A DNA stretch of 64,000 nucleotides from CAZFYZ01 sp964523735 (GTDB lineage Bacteria; Armatimonadota; UBA5829): assembly GCA_964523735.1 (NCBI GenBank), contig CAZFYZ010000003.1:22932-86931 (forward strand). The letters are read 5' to 3'. Shown here piece after piece: positions 8,294-15,584 of the stretch. The notes under the pieces were generated by a model. It saw only the letters and a program-made list of their open reading frames with translations. It had not been told where the DNA came from and ran no database searches. Position numbers and translations under genes: made by a program. Position 1 is the stretch's first letter. Each line of letters opens with the position of its first letter.

Positions 8294-9541
8294 CTATTCC
8301 AGTTCGAAGTCCCACCAGATCGCTCCGGCGGGCTTTCGGGCCTTGAGTACGATCCTCTTGAGCGACGCAAACTCGGCTGGGGCGCTGACCTTCCTGGGAT
8401 TGACGTCCACAAGGACTCCGCCACAGCACTGCACGGTCAGGGTAGTCGTGACCAGCCCTTCGTCCGTTGTGCGCTGCTCACTTACACGCTTCACGTTCGT
8501 GAGGCCGTTCACCTGCCTGTCCACGGTCGTAGTTGCGATCTTGTGAGAGTTGAGCAGATAGTCGAGACCTTTGCATTGGGCGCCACGCTCTTTGAGGAGT
8601 TGAGCGATAGCAGCGTGGCGGAAGAGGCTCCGCAGTTCCAGGTAGATGGGATAGCGCGCGGCAATCTGCTCGTAGTTGACCTCGAAGCTGCGGGCAAACC
8701 TCTCGGCAAACGGATCGGGCTGACCGGAGTGGCCGACCCCCTGCTCGGTAAGGTGTTCGTACTCGGTAAGCAGCCTGATCTGGCACGACAACAGGGAGAT
8801 CGCGCCATCCGATGCGCAGTATGTGGTTTCGCCGGAATCGAACCAGAACCGGGTAAGCGACTGCCCCAGACTCTCGAAAGAGCCGCCCTCTCTGATCTCC
8901 TGGCGCACCTTGTCGGCCTTCATATCCGCCACACTCCGGAAGCCCGGGATATCCAAGGCAGCGGAGCCATTCACGAGCCTCTTCAGGTGATAGTCCGCTT
9001 CAACCATAGTCTTCGCGAACCGGGTATCGCGAGGGATGCCCATCACACGCACGCTCTGGCGCGATTCACCTGTACGGTTCCATTCCGCCAAGCACTCTTC
9101 GATTTCCCCCTGCGAACCGCCCTCGCTGACCTGTTGACTGATCCTCTGGAGCTTCTTGAGGATCTCAGGGTTGGGGTCGATAGAGCAGCCTGGGCAGGAG
9201 TAGTAGCGCGTGTCATCGAGCACCTCGGCGTAGACAACCCAGGCGTTGCGGAGGGCGACTGAAAGGTCATCCAGATAGACCGGCGGCAGAGAGGCGTTAA
9301 CGCGGCCGATCACGATGATGTCGCGGTTGAAGTCGTCGTAGACATAGCCCTGCAGCTCGGTGATACCGCAGAGCTGACTGACGCTGGCGCCCTGGCCGTT
9401 CTCGCACGCCGCGGCAAGCGCGTTGAGGGACACCGCCCGGCCTGTCGCTGCACTCACGGCAGAAGCCAATCCGATCAGCGCAACCGAGACGGCAAGAGCC
9501 CGCACCGGCGAAGCCAGCCGGCGCAAAAGCCTTGTTGTCAT
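8294..9541 (-). CDS. Secreted DUF1598-like protein, paralogue 1
   Basis: The 415-residue exported protein (signal peptide to about residue 31, ending VSA) heads a three-gene operon that continues with its paralogue and the GH116 glycosidase. Conserved elements shared with the paralogue are the VSLNALAAACE start, DIIVIGRVNASLP, VALRNAWVVYAE and the YYSCPGCSIDPNP motif. Function is unknown. The ATG is preceded by GAGAGGAAAGG, and a clear promoter lies about 75 bp upstream. Its partners suggest a role in the envelope or in use of a polymer, but nothing in the sequence shows catalysis. Confidence 0.75.
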   Translation of the reverse strand: MTTRLLRRLASPVRALAVSVALIGLASAVSAATGRAVSLNALAAACENGQGASVSQLCGITELQGYVYDDFNRDIIVIGRVNASLPPVYLDDLSVALRNAWVVYAEVLDDTRYYSCPGCSIDPNPEILKKLQRISQQVSEGGSQGEIEECLAEWNRTGESRQSVRVMGIPRDTRFAKTMVEADYHLKRLVNGSAALDIPGFRSVADMKADKVRQEIREGGSFESLGQSLTRFWFDSGETTYCASDGAISLLSCQIRLLTEYEHLTEQGVGHSGQPDPFAERFARSFEVNYEQIAARYPIYLELRSLFRHAAIAQLLKERGAQCKGLDYLLNSHKIATTTVDRQVNGLTNVKRVSEQRTTDEGLVTTTLTVQCCGGVLVDVNPRKVSAPAEFASLKRIVLKARKPAGAIWWDFELE

Positions 9542-9614
9542 GACCCTTTCCTCTCAACAAGCGTGGGCGGTCCTGCCTGAATCGCGCACCTTAAAGAGCC
9601 TGCTCGCTATTCGC

Positions 9615-9644
9615 ATTATAGCAGCAGTTTCGGCGTATGGGCAA
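9615..9644 (-). promoter_or_regulatory. Sigma-70-type promoter of the DUF1598/GH116 operon
   Basis: On the minus strand TTGCCC (9644-9639), 18-bp spacer, TATAAT (9620-9615). This places the start of transcription near 9608, some 65 bp before the ATG at 9541. Confidence 0.6.
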
Positions 9645-9705
9645 AGGTTGGGCTAGTTTCTTGGCGCAGAACCGCTGGGTTCGTTGAGAGTTTGGGAGCT
9701 GAGTT

Positions 9706-10782
9706 CTAAGCACTGGCGCCGTATTTGCTCACCCACTCCCTCGCCTCATCTTCGGTCGAGGCAGAGCCGATGAGGATGATTCCCTCGGGACTGCCCACTT
9801 GCTCAACTACAGTGTCGAGGAGATGGATGTCACCGAAGAGCTGGATGAGCTTGCCGGCACTGCGGATCTTGCGGTAGACCTCCGGCCACTCGCTGCAGTC
9901 CGCCGCGCCCGCGCCTGGCACCCACTGGATGCCTTTCATATCTGGGATAGAGAGCAGCGAGTCCAGATGCGGTAACTGCCCCGCTCCGTCCAGGTGATAG
10001 AACCCATTGCCCAATCGTTGAGCGGTGGCCGCGAGTTCGGGCATAACAAACTCATCGAACATCTGCGGCCCGATCATGTAGGCGAAGTCGCACTGGAGCA
10101 TGTAGTAGGGCGTCTCTGAGAAGATGGGCGTCCAAGCCGTATAGGCCGGGTTTGTGGGCCGCAGGACAGCGTCTATTTCCTCAAAGTAGCGCCACCACAG
10201 CTCGTGCAGATCCCACGTGCGCTGCTTGACTTCCTGTGGGTGGTCGTAGAGGTCCGTCAAGAGCCCCTCGCACGGGCGGAAAGTGGAGAGTATGTCCAAC
10301 GCCCCGCCCAAATCGGTCATGCCCACCTGCACGAGTCCCTGCCATCGCTCCGTCGCCGCCCGGCAAAGGTCCTTGATGCGCAGGAACCATCGGTTGTCGG
10401 GGTCGTACTGCAGACGCAGCTCCCCGACCTCCACGACCTGCTGTGGCTGAAACCAGACCGTATGCTCGGAGGTCTCCAGGTTAGCTCCCATGAACGCCGC
10501 CGCAACTCCGGGGCCGAAGTTCGGCCAGATGGCAGGGAAAGCATCGCCGAAGTATCTGACGCTTGAGAGCTGCCAGTCCCAGTGATCGACCACGTCCTCG
10601 GCAGAGATCGAGAAGTCATACTCGGCGTCGAACCCCACCTCGTGAACAGTCGGTTCGGTCCTGCCCGGGTCACAGCCGTAGACCCTTACCTGCACAAGAG
10701 GCCGATCTAGTTCGCCCGCCCACCAGTCGGCCGCGTCCGCCCTGATCTTCTCCCAACGGTCTCTACAGAACTGTATGCTCAT
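9706..10782 (-). CDS. Uroporphyrinogen decarboxylase-like (URO-D/MtaA fold) protein
   Basis: The 358-residue protein fits the cobalamin-associated URO-D superfamily rather than haem-pathway HemE. Its features are FRPCEGLLTDLYDHPQEV, a FYHLDGAGQLPHLDSLL His/Asp segment and an IQWVPGAGA strand near the C-terminus. Such proteins are often methyltransferases or proteins of unknown activity in anaerobic and aquatic bacteria. The internal ATG at 10782 is preferred to an upstream TTG at 10827 because the upstream residues overlap a terminator-like hairpin and have no family character. No corrinoid protein lies next to it. Confidence 0.75.
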   Translation of the reverse strand: MSIQFCRDRWEKIRADAADWWAGELDRPLVQVRVYGCDPGRTEPTVHEVGFDAEYDFSISAEDVVDHWDWQLSSVRYFGDAFPAIWPNFGPGVAAAFMGANLETSEHTVWFQPQQVVEVGELRLQYDPDNRWFLRIKDLCRAATERWQGLVQVGMTDLGGALDILSTFRPCEGLLTDLYDHPQEVKQRTWDLHELWWRYFEEIDAVLRPTNPAYTAWTPIFSETPYYMLQCDFAYMIGPQMFDEFVMPELAATAQRLGNGFYHLDGAGQLPHLDSLLSIPDMKGIQWVPGAGAADCSEWPEVYRKIRSAGKLIQLFGDIHLLDTVVEQVGSPEGIILIGSASTEDEAREWVSKYGASA

Positions 10783-10819
10783 ACCGTCATTCTGGCATAC
10801 ACAAGCCGGACCGTCAAGG

Positions 10820-10868
10820 GCAAACAACAGGCATCTCCAGACGGGGCTTGCCGTGCGGGAGATGCCTG
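10820..10868 (-). terminator. Rho-independent-type terminator of the small secreted protein gene
   Basis: An 11-bp perfect stem, CAGGCATCTCC (10828-10838) with GGAGATGCCTG (10858-10868), is followed on the minus strand by TTGTTTG. It lies just after the stop codon at 10884. Confidence 0.6.
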
Positions 10869-10883
10869 ATTGGTTGTTGTTCG

Positions 10884-11276
10884 CTAGCCGTTTGGTCCAA
10901 AGGCACGTTCGAGTGCTTTGCCATTTGCGAACACTCGTCCATCCTGGGTGAGCGTGCCATCTACCAGAACGACCTGGTCACCGTCCCAGGCGTAGGTTCT
11001 GACCAGCATTCCTACCGCGATGCCAGGCACAGGCCCGGGCGGCACGTTGGTAAGGTAGACCGGTCGCCCCGTCGAGGCTGGTGCGCGTACTATGAGATCT
11101 GTCTGGGTGGTTGTGCGCTGTACGGGTCCTTCCCAGGACGTCTTCCAGTAGCAGTCCGCGACCAGGGTGATAACCTGACCCGGACCGTTAGCCGCTACCA
11201 GTGTTAAGGCGATGGCGCCCACAACATACCAGCGGCTCTTAGCGATATATGTGATGCTCTTCTTGAGAGCTAGCAT
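10884..11276 (-). CDS. Small secreted OB-like protein
   Basis: The 130-residue protein has an N-terminal hydrophobic segment (about 16-35) that looks like a signal peptide or anchor. A beta-rich domain follows, with alternating hydrophobic stretches (GMLVRTYAWDG, then VVLVDGTLTQDGRVF). The spacing resembles the small OB-fold domains in the secreted proteins of this window, without a decisive motif. The ATG has GGGAGG about 9 nt upstream, and a good terminator follows. Function is unknown. Confidence 0.65.
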   Translation of the reverse strand: MLALKKSITYIAKSRWYVVGAIALTLVAANGPGQVITLVADCYWKTSWEGPVQRTTTQTDLIVRAPASTGRPVYLTNVPPGPVPGIAVGMLVRTYAWDGDQVVLVDGTLTQDGRVFANGKALERAFGPNG

Positions 11277-11423
11277 ATTGCCGTCCTCCCGATAGGTTCG
11301 CTTTCTGCCTCACAGAGTACTTGCCCATCGCCATGAACCCGTCACACATTACGAACACGAATTGTGACGAATCGCGGGGTCTATCAGGACGGTGAAGAGA
11401 CTGCTATCTCGGCGCTCGAGAAG

Positions 11424-11452
11424 TTGACACCCGCCTGCGCTACTGATAGAAT
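11424..11452 (+). promoter_or_regulatory. Near-consensus sigma-70-type promoter
   Basis: TTGACA (11424-11429), 17-bp spacer, TAGAAT (11447-11452). Predicted transcription starts at 11458-11460, exactly where a 6-bp hairpin begins. Confidence 0.75.
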
Positions 11453-11457
11453 GATGA

Positions 11458-11654
11458 TGGAGCTGACGCTCCACAAGAAACAAACGATGACGATAACGAA
11501 CTGCACAACCAGGTTGAACGCAGCGTTCGATTACCTTGAATCGAGGGCGCATAGTCTGCGCATGCTTGAAGACGGCATGTGCATAGCGCAACACTTCTTC
11601 ATCGGGAGAGACGTCTAGAGCCCACTGCGACCGCGTGTCGTAGTGGGCTTTTTT
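11458..11654 (+). ncRNA. Candidate structured RNA or attenuating leader upstream of the HNH gene
   Basis: Between a near-consensus promoter and a strong terminator lie about 195 nt dense in small inverted repeats. These are TGGAGC/GCTCCA (11458-11473), TCGATT/AATCGA (11527-11544), GCGCA/TGCGC (11547-11561) and CATGC/GCATG (11561-11579), then the terminator. It could be a free small RNA, or a 5' leader controlling read-through into the HNH gene, whose GTG lies 35 nt beyond the terminator. A 43-residue reading frame (ATG 11487, stop 11618) occupies the same stretch without a convincing ribosome site. I matched it to no known RNA family. Confidence 0.5.
11619..11654 (+). terminator. Strong Rho-independent terminator
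   Basis: AGCCCACT (11619-11626) pairs with AGTGGGCT (11642-11649). The stem extends inward by GCGAC/GTCGT with one wobble pair, and a run of six T follows (11649-11654). Confidence 0.85.
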
Positions 11655-11688
11655 GTTAGCGGATAGCCTTACGGAGCATCCAAAGAGC

Positions 11689-12255
11689 GTGAATCACGAA
11701 GTCCTGGTACTGAATAGCGATTATGAGCCGCTGAATATCTGCAACATCCGGCGCGCGATGAACCTCGTCTTTATGGGGAAGGTGGACATTCTCCACGAGG
11801 ACTCGATCGTGCTGCACTCGGTGTCGCGTGAGTTCCGTTCGCCCTCGGTGGTCAGGCTGAAGAGCTATATCAGACGGCCGAGGCCGGAGTTGAGGCTCTC
11901 CAGGCGAAGCATTCTCGCCAGGGACAACTATACCTGCCAGTACTGCGGCCACTCGGGACACGACCTGACAGTGGACCATGTCATCCCACGCCGCTTCGGC
12001 GGGCCTACGAGCTGGGACAACCTGGTGTGCTGCTGCAAGCGCTGCAACACGAAGAAGGGCGACAAGACGCTGTCTCAGATCGGATTTGCGCTGCGTGTGC
12101 CGCCTCGCAAGCCGCGTTACGTGCCGTTTATCAGCCTGACCAAGTTCATCTCCGGCGCACGCAATGAGGTGTGGCGGGATTACCTGCCAATATTCATCAG
12201 CGCCAGCGATTCCTACTCAGCCAAGCGTGATATGGTTGGGCACGGCGCCGGCTGA
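11689..12255 (+). CDS. HNH endonuclease family protein
   Basis: The 188-residue protein has a C-terminal HNH nuclease domain: CxxC (C83, C86), DH (D96-H97), N111 and a second CxxC (C116, C119). That is the zinc-stabilised beta-beta-alpha-metal arrangement. The N-terminal half (VLNSDYEPLN) is typical of a widespread chromosomal HNH family of unknown physiological role, distinct from the RHS toxin nuclease at 52 kb. The frame opens at 11653, but that part overlaps the terminator. The GTG at 11689, with GGAG upstream, matches the family N-terminus. Expression may depend on read-through of the upstream terminator. Confidence 0.85.
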   Translation: MNHEVLVLNSDYEPLNICNIRRAMNLVFMGKVDILHEDSIVLHSVSREFRSPSVVRLKSYIRRPRPELRLSRRSILARDNYTCQYCGHSGHDLTVDHVIPRRFGGPTSWDNLVCCCKRCNTKKGDKTLSQIGFALRVPPRKPRYVPFISLTKFISGARNEVWRDYLPIFISASDSYSAKRDMVGHGAG

Positions 12256-12279
12256 AGCTCAAGCTCCGCCAAGTTGGGC

Positions 12280-12308
12280 TTGACTTCTGGAACGTGAGAC
12301 AGTATAAT
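12280..12308 (+). promoter_or_regulatory. Near-consensus sigma-70-type promoter of the CarD-like gene
   Basis: TTGACT (12280-12285), 17-bp spacer, perfect TATAAT (12303-12308). It predicts a leader of about 210 nt before the CarD start. Confidence 0.8.
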
Positions 12309-12321
12309 ACACAGGAAAGTT

Positions 12322-12468
12322 GCCGGGTCATCTGGCCCGGCTGTATTCATCCTCCGGCTGTCGTAGTGGCGTGCTATGCGCTCCCCGCGCTGTAAGGTGC
12401 GCCCCAAAGACGGTGGCTGGCAAGGTCGGATACTTGCCTATGACCAGCAGAACATTCGCCCGGTCATA
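12322..12468 (+). promoter_or_regulatory. Structured 5' leader of the CarD-like gene
   Basis: The leader holds GCCGGG/CCCGGC (12322-12341, 8-nt loop) and TATGACC/GGTCATA (12439-12468, 16-nt loop), both perfect stems. Neither has a U-tract. It may control message stability or translation; I see no known riboswitch signature. Confidence 0.4.
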
Positions 12469-12525
12469 GACGCAAAGGTCGGCTTGATCCGGCGCAGGGA
12501 TCTCGGAAGGAGGACCATCTTCCAA

Positions 12526-13014
12526 ATGGAGATCGGCGATAGAGTCTTGCACCCAAGGTATGGAGTCGGTGTAATCGACGGAATCGAAACGCGTGTCCAG
12601 GATGGGCTACAGCGCGAATACTACGTAATACCAAAACCCTCGCTATCCTCAACGATTTTCGTGCCGGTGGACTCGGCAGACGAGGTCGGGCTGCGGCCGG
12701 TTGCGTCGCAGGATACACTCGAGGAAGCACTCAAGATCATTGCAGGCGAATCGGACGACACTGGGGTGGCGCTCGGTTTGCGCAACCTCAGTTGGAACGA
12801 TCCGCTCGATCTGGCACGTGCAATACGGCACCAGCTCGAGGAACCCAAAGCCCGTTACCCCAAAGTGAGCGAGCAGCACCAGCTCAAGCGCGCGAAGAAG
12901 CTGCTGGCTGAGGAATTGTCAATAGTCCTCGGAGTGACCGAGGACAGCCTTGTGCCAATCCTCAACGGTGAGCCTGCCAGGGCAGGCGGCACAGCCGTGG
13001 CTAAGAGCGCGTAG
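12526..13014 (+). CDS. CarD/CdnL-like RNA polymerase-binding regulator
   Basis: The 162-residue protein starts with the CarD_TRCF/RID fold: GDRVLHPRYGVGVIDGIE (residues 4-21), then REYYVIP and FVPVDSADEVGLRP. A helical C-terminal domain of about 90 residues follows, as in CarD/CdnL proteins that bind the RNA polymerase beta lobe and stabilise open promoter complexes. I use the ATG at 12526 because CarD homology starts there and GGAAGGAGG lies upstream. The frame runs back to 12376, but that stretch is leader RNA. A strong promoter and long leader suggest high, post-transcriptionally tuned expression. Confidence 0.9.
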   Translation: MEIGDRVLHPRYGVGVIDGIETRVQDGLQREYYVIPKPSLSSTIFVPVDSADEVGLRPVASQDTLEEALKIIAGESDDTGVALGLRNLSWNDPLDLARAIRHQLEEPKARYPKVSEQHQLKRAKKLLAEELSIVLGVTEDSLVPILNGEPARAGGTAVAKSA

Positions 13015-13027
13015 GTATTACGCGCGT

Positions 13028-13380
13028 TGTAGGAGGGTTCTCTGAACCCCGTGGTTGGGCGTCGGAGACGCCTCCTACAACGGAGCGTTCACCAGACCCC
13101 AACATTGGGCGTCGGAGACGCCTTCTACAACGTAGCGTTCACCGGACCCCGGCATCGGGCGTCAGAGACGCCTTCTACAACGTAGCGTTCACCAGACCCC
13201 AACATTGGGCGTCGGAGACGCCTCCTACAACGGAGCGTTCACCAGACCCCGGCATCGGGCGTCGGAGACGCCTCCTACAACGGAGCGTTCACCGGACCCC
13301 GGCATCGGGCGTCGGAGACGCCTCCTACAACGGAGCGTTCACCAGACCCCGGCATTGGGCGTCGGAGACGCCTCCTACAA
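13028..13380. repeat. Dispersed palindromic element expanded into a 50-bp tandem array
   Basis: The first 52 bp (13028-13079) form a TGTAGGAGG..CCTCCTACA element like those at 904-953 and 30888-30937. From 13059 the unit beginning GCGTCGGAGACGCC repeats every 50 bp (13059, 13109, 13159, 13209, 13259, 13309) and ends in a 22-bp partial copy at 13359-13380. Units differ at a few sites (cctcct/ccttct, cggagc/cgtagc, aacattgg/ggcatcgg), with variants alternating along the array. It fills the space between carD and the convergent operon. Confidence 0.9.
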
Positions 13381-13382
13381 CG

Positions 13383-14369
13383 TCAGCTTAGCATCTCCAC
13401 GAAGCTTTCAATGCGCACCTTCGTCCGCGCGTCGAGCTTCGAGGGCGCGTCACCCTCTAGCGTGAGTATCGGCACGTTGATGTGCTTGCGGATGATCAGA
13501 TCCTGGATCTGCCGGAAACAGAAGCTCTGCGTGTAGTGTATCAGGCCCCTGATTCCCCGCCGCTCTACCTCCACCCCGATGTCCTCAACCCGCGCGAACA
13601 CGTCGTAGGGATACGTGTAGCGGGAGTACTGGTCCACCAGGCTATCAGTCTCGAACGGCATCGTGAACTGCCGCTGGACTTCGTTGAAGACAATCCGTGC
13701 GCCAAGCGTCTCGATCCACTCGTAGAAGTCGGTGAAGATGGGCGGGACGCCGATGTAGCCAAGGCGAAGTGGAGAGTGATGAGTGGCGAGCGGAGAGCCC
13801 GCTTCGTTGCGAACTGAAAGCCTCCGGTCAAGCTCCCCCTCGAATGCAACCGGGCTGCCGTTGAAGTCGCTGCAGCAGATCTGGTAGTAGTGGTTCTCGA
13901 ACGACGTGACTGAGTCTGTGGTCCAGGTCAGTTCGTCGAGCTTCCAGGCTTTGTGGCGGACAAGGTCAAGTTTTCTCTTCCACTCAGTCGAGTCCTCCCA
14001 GCTAGTGCCCAGGCGTGCGATGAGCTTGTCGATCTGCATGCGCAGGAGGTCGCGATCCCGGCCATAAGGGAAGGCGAAAGGGATGATCTCGAGGCCTTTC
14101 TCCTGCAGCGTCTCGACCATCGCCTGGGTTTGGGAGCAGTCACCCTCGACAACGGCAATCAGGGCATCGATACCGGCGGCCTGAGCAATCGAGTAGATCC
14201 CCTTGATCCATCCACAGGCGTTACGAGGGTAGCCCTCGAGCTCGGCCTGCGCGACCAGCGCGGCAGGGTCATCTGAGGTGATGAAGATGTTGTTGAGGTC
14301 AACGGGTGTGCAGCCGGCCGCGTAGACTACCTCAACGGGAATGGTGGTCGTGAGCCCAATCCGTCGCAT
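13383..14369 (-). CDS. 2-hydroxyacyl-CoA dehydratase D-component-like (HgdB family) protein
   Basis: The 328-residue protein has three N-terminal Cys in the spacing seen in HgdB/BcrB/FldB subunits that bind a [4Fe-4S] cluster: C20 in AAGCTPVDL, C52 in NACGWIKG and C78 in EGDCSQT. A second Rossmann-like half begins near RLGYIGVPP. Classic members act as two-subunit dehydratases with an ATP-driven activator. Neither partner is visible here, so this is a lone family member of unknown substrate. It starts 2 bp after queE. A low-complexity in-frame segment (LATHHSPL, about 13765-13800) interrupts the family pattern. Confidence 0.75.
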   Translation of the reverse strand: MRRIGLTTTIPVEVVYAAGCTPVDLNNIFITSDDPAALVAQAELEGYPRNACGWIKGIYSIAQAAGIDALIAVVEGDCSQTQAMVETLQEKGLEIIPFAFPYGRDRDLLRMQIDKLIARLGTSWEDSTEWKRKLDLVRHKAWKLDELTWTTDSVTSFENHYYQICCSDFNGSPVAFEGELDRRLSVRNEAGSPLATHHSPLRLGYIGVPPIFTDFYEWIETLGARIVFNEVQRQFTMPFETDSLVDQYSRYTYPYDVFARVEDIGVEVERRGIRGLIHYTQSFCFRQIQDLIIRKHINVPILTLEGDAPSKLDARTKVRIESFVEMLS

Positions 14370-14371
14370 GC

Positions 14372-15127
14372 CTACAGCACCTCGAGGATCTTGTGGCACT
14401 GAGGGATCACGCGGACATCGTCGAGTTCGGCCAACGCAGCGTCCTGCAGGCTCATAAGTTGGCTTGCGGTGATCTTTTCGACACCGGTCATCGGCTGGAT
14501 GACCATCGGTACGCGCCTGTCTACTGTGCTGACAATCTTAGCAGCGCGGGAGATCTCACCCTCGCCGGTTGTGCTCGATACGACCGCCTTCACAAACGTC
14601 TCTACCCCGCTCGATTGCGCGGCTGCCAGGAAATGAGCGTGATCCTCCCAACACTGGCACCCGGCGGCGCTGGGGAGCTTGATGTCCATCGCCAGGACAT
14701 CCACAGAGCGAAGCACCGATTCGAGCCCCTCGCGAAGAGTGCCGTTGGTCTCCAGATAGACCCGGAAGCCGCCGGTCTTGAGCTCGGAGGCGAGCGCGGC
14801 GGCGAACTCAGGCTGGTAAAGCGGTTCGCCTCCCGTCACAGACACGACCTTGGAAGCCAGAAGCTTGCAGGCGGCCACAAGCGATTCGGGGGTTGTTGGG
14901 TTTGGCGCCTCATAGAACACCCCGGAGCCCGGGGCCCTCTCTATGCGGCAGACTGCGGGACGCCGTTCTCTTGACGAGGGAGTGTCGCAGTAGTCGCAGG
15001 TGAGGTTGCAGCCGGCGAACCTGACGAAAGTCTGTCTCTGGCCGCAGTAAAGGCCTTCGCCCTGGATCGAGGCGAAGACCTCATAGACATATCCAACCTG
15101 CTGTAGAGCTGGGCGGAGGTCAGTCAT
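14372..15127 (-). CDS. queE: 7-carboxy-7-deazaguanine synthase (radical SAM)
   Basis: The 251-residue protein converts 6-carboxytetrahydropterin to 7-carboxy-7-deazaguanine in the queuosine/7-deazapurine pathway. It shows ASIQGEG, the radical-SAM cluster motif CX3CX2C (C40, C44, C47), SVTGGEP and ETNGT, all standard for QueE. It overlaps queD by 8 bp, so translation is probably coupled, and the HgdB-like gene starts 2 bp after its stop. Confidence 0.95.
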   Translation of the reverse strand: MTDLRPALQQVGYVYEVFASIQGEGLYCGQRQTFVRFAGCNLTCDYCDTPSSRERRPAVCRIERAPGSGVFYEAPNPTTPESLVAACKLLASKVVSVTGGEPLYQPEFAAALASELKTGGFRVYLETNGTLREGLESVLRSVDVLAMDIKLPSAAGCQCWEDHAHFLAAAQSSGVETFVKAVVSSTTGEGEISRAAKIVSTVDRRVPMVIQPMTGVEKITASQLMSLQDAALAELDDVRVIPQCHKILEVL

Positions 15128-15482
15128 CTTCGTAGTAGGTAGCGCACGAGGTAGCCGTCTCCCAGACGCTCACGCTCACGAGCTCGGGGTGATCGGTCTT
15201 CATTCGCTGGTATATAAGCCGCGCGATGTTCTCGGCCGTGGGGTTGATCTCTTTGAACTCAGGCAGGTCGTTCATATAGGCGTGGTCTAGATACTGCGTA
15301 ACCTCGCGCAGGCTCTCTTTAGCCTTGCGAAAGTCGAGCGACATCCCCAGGCTGTCCAGTTCCCTGAACCTGAACTTCGCGCTGGCTCTATATGTATGCC
15401 CGTGCAGGTTCTGGCAAGCGCCATCATATCCTCGCAGGCAATGGGCCGAGTCGAACGTGTCTTCTATGGTGATCTCATACAT
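15120..15482 (-). CDS. queD: 6-carboxytetrahydropterin synthase
   Basis: The 120-residue QueD/PTPS-family enzyme makes 6-carboxytetrahydropterin from dihydroneopterin triphosphate. Zinc ligands H14, H27 and H29 (FDSAHCL, NLHGH) and the catalytic Cys C23 are present, as are LDHAYMND and the PTAENIA motif. It heads the queD-queE-HgdB-like operon. AAGGA lies about 10 nt upstream. Confidence 0.95.
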   Translation of the reverse strand: MYEITIEDTFDSAHCLRGYDGACQNLHGHTYRASAKFRFRELDSLGMSLDFRKAKESLREVTQYLDHAYMNDLPEFKEINPTAENIARLIYQRMKTDHPELVSVSVWETATSCATYYEDD

Positions 15483-15505
15483 GGGTGCGTGTTCCTTAGG
15501 GAGAT

Positions 15506-15532
15506 ATTATACCACGGCCAGACGGCCGAGCT
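15506..15532 (-). promoter_or_regulatory. -10 box and inverted repeat upstream of queD
   Basis: On the minus strand a perfect TATAAT (15511-15506) is preceded by the inverted repeat CGGCC-GTCT-GGCCG, which occupies the spacer region. No good -35 box is seen. This suggests an activator- or repressor-controlled promoter. I saw no preQ1 riboswitch motif. Confidence 0.45.
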
Positions 15533-15584
15533 TGCCAACGTGCGGGCAAGGACAAGACCCGTTCGCGTCGAATGATATCCTGGA

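Noticed and set aside
13028..13380. Possible CRISPR array
   Set aside because: The whole 50-bp unit repeats; there are no variable spacers between conserved repeats and no cas genes nearby.
15483..15584. preQ1 riboswitch before queD
   Set aside because: The leader between the TATAAT and the start is under 25 nt and lacks the preQ1 pseudoknot consensus.
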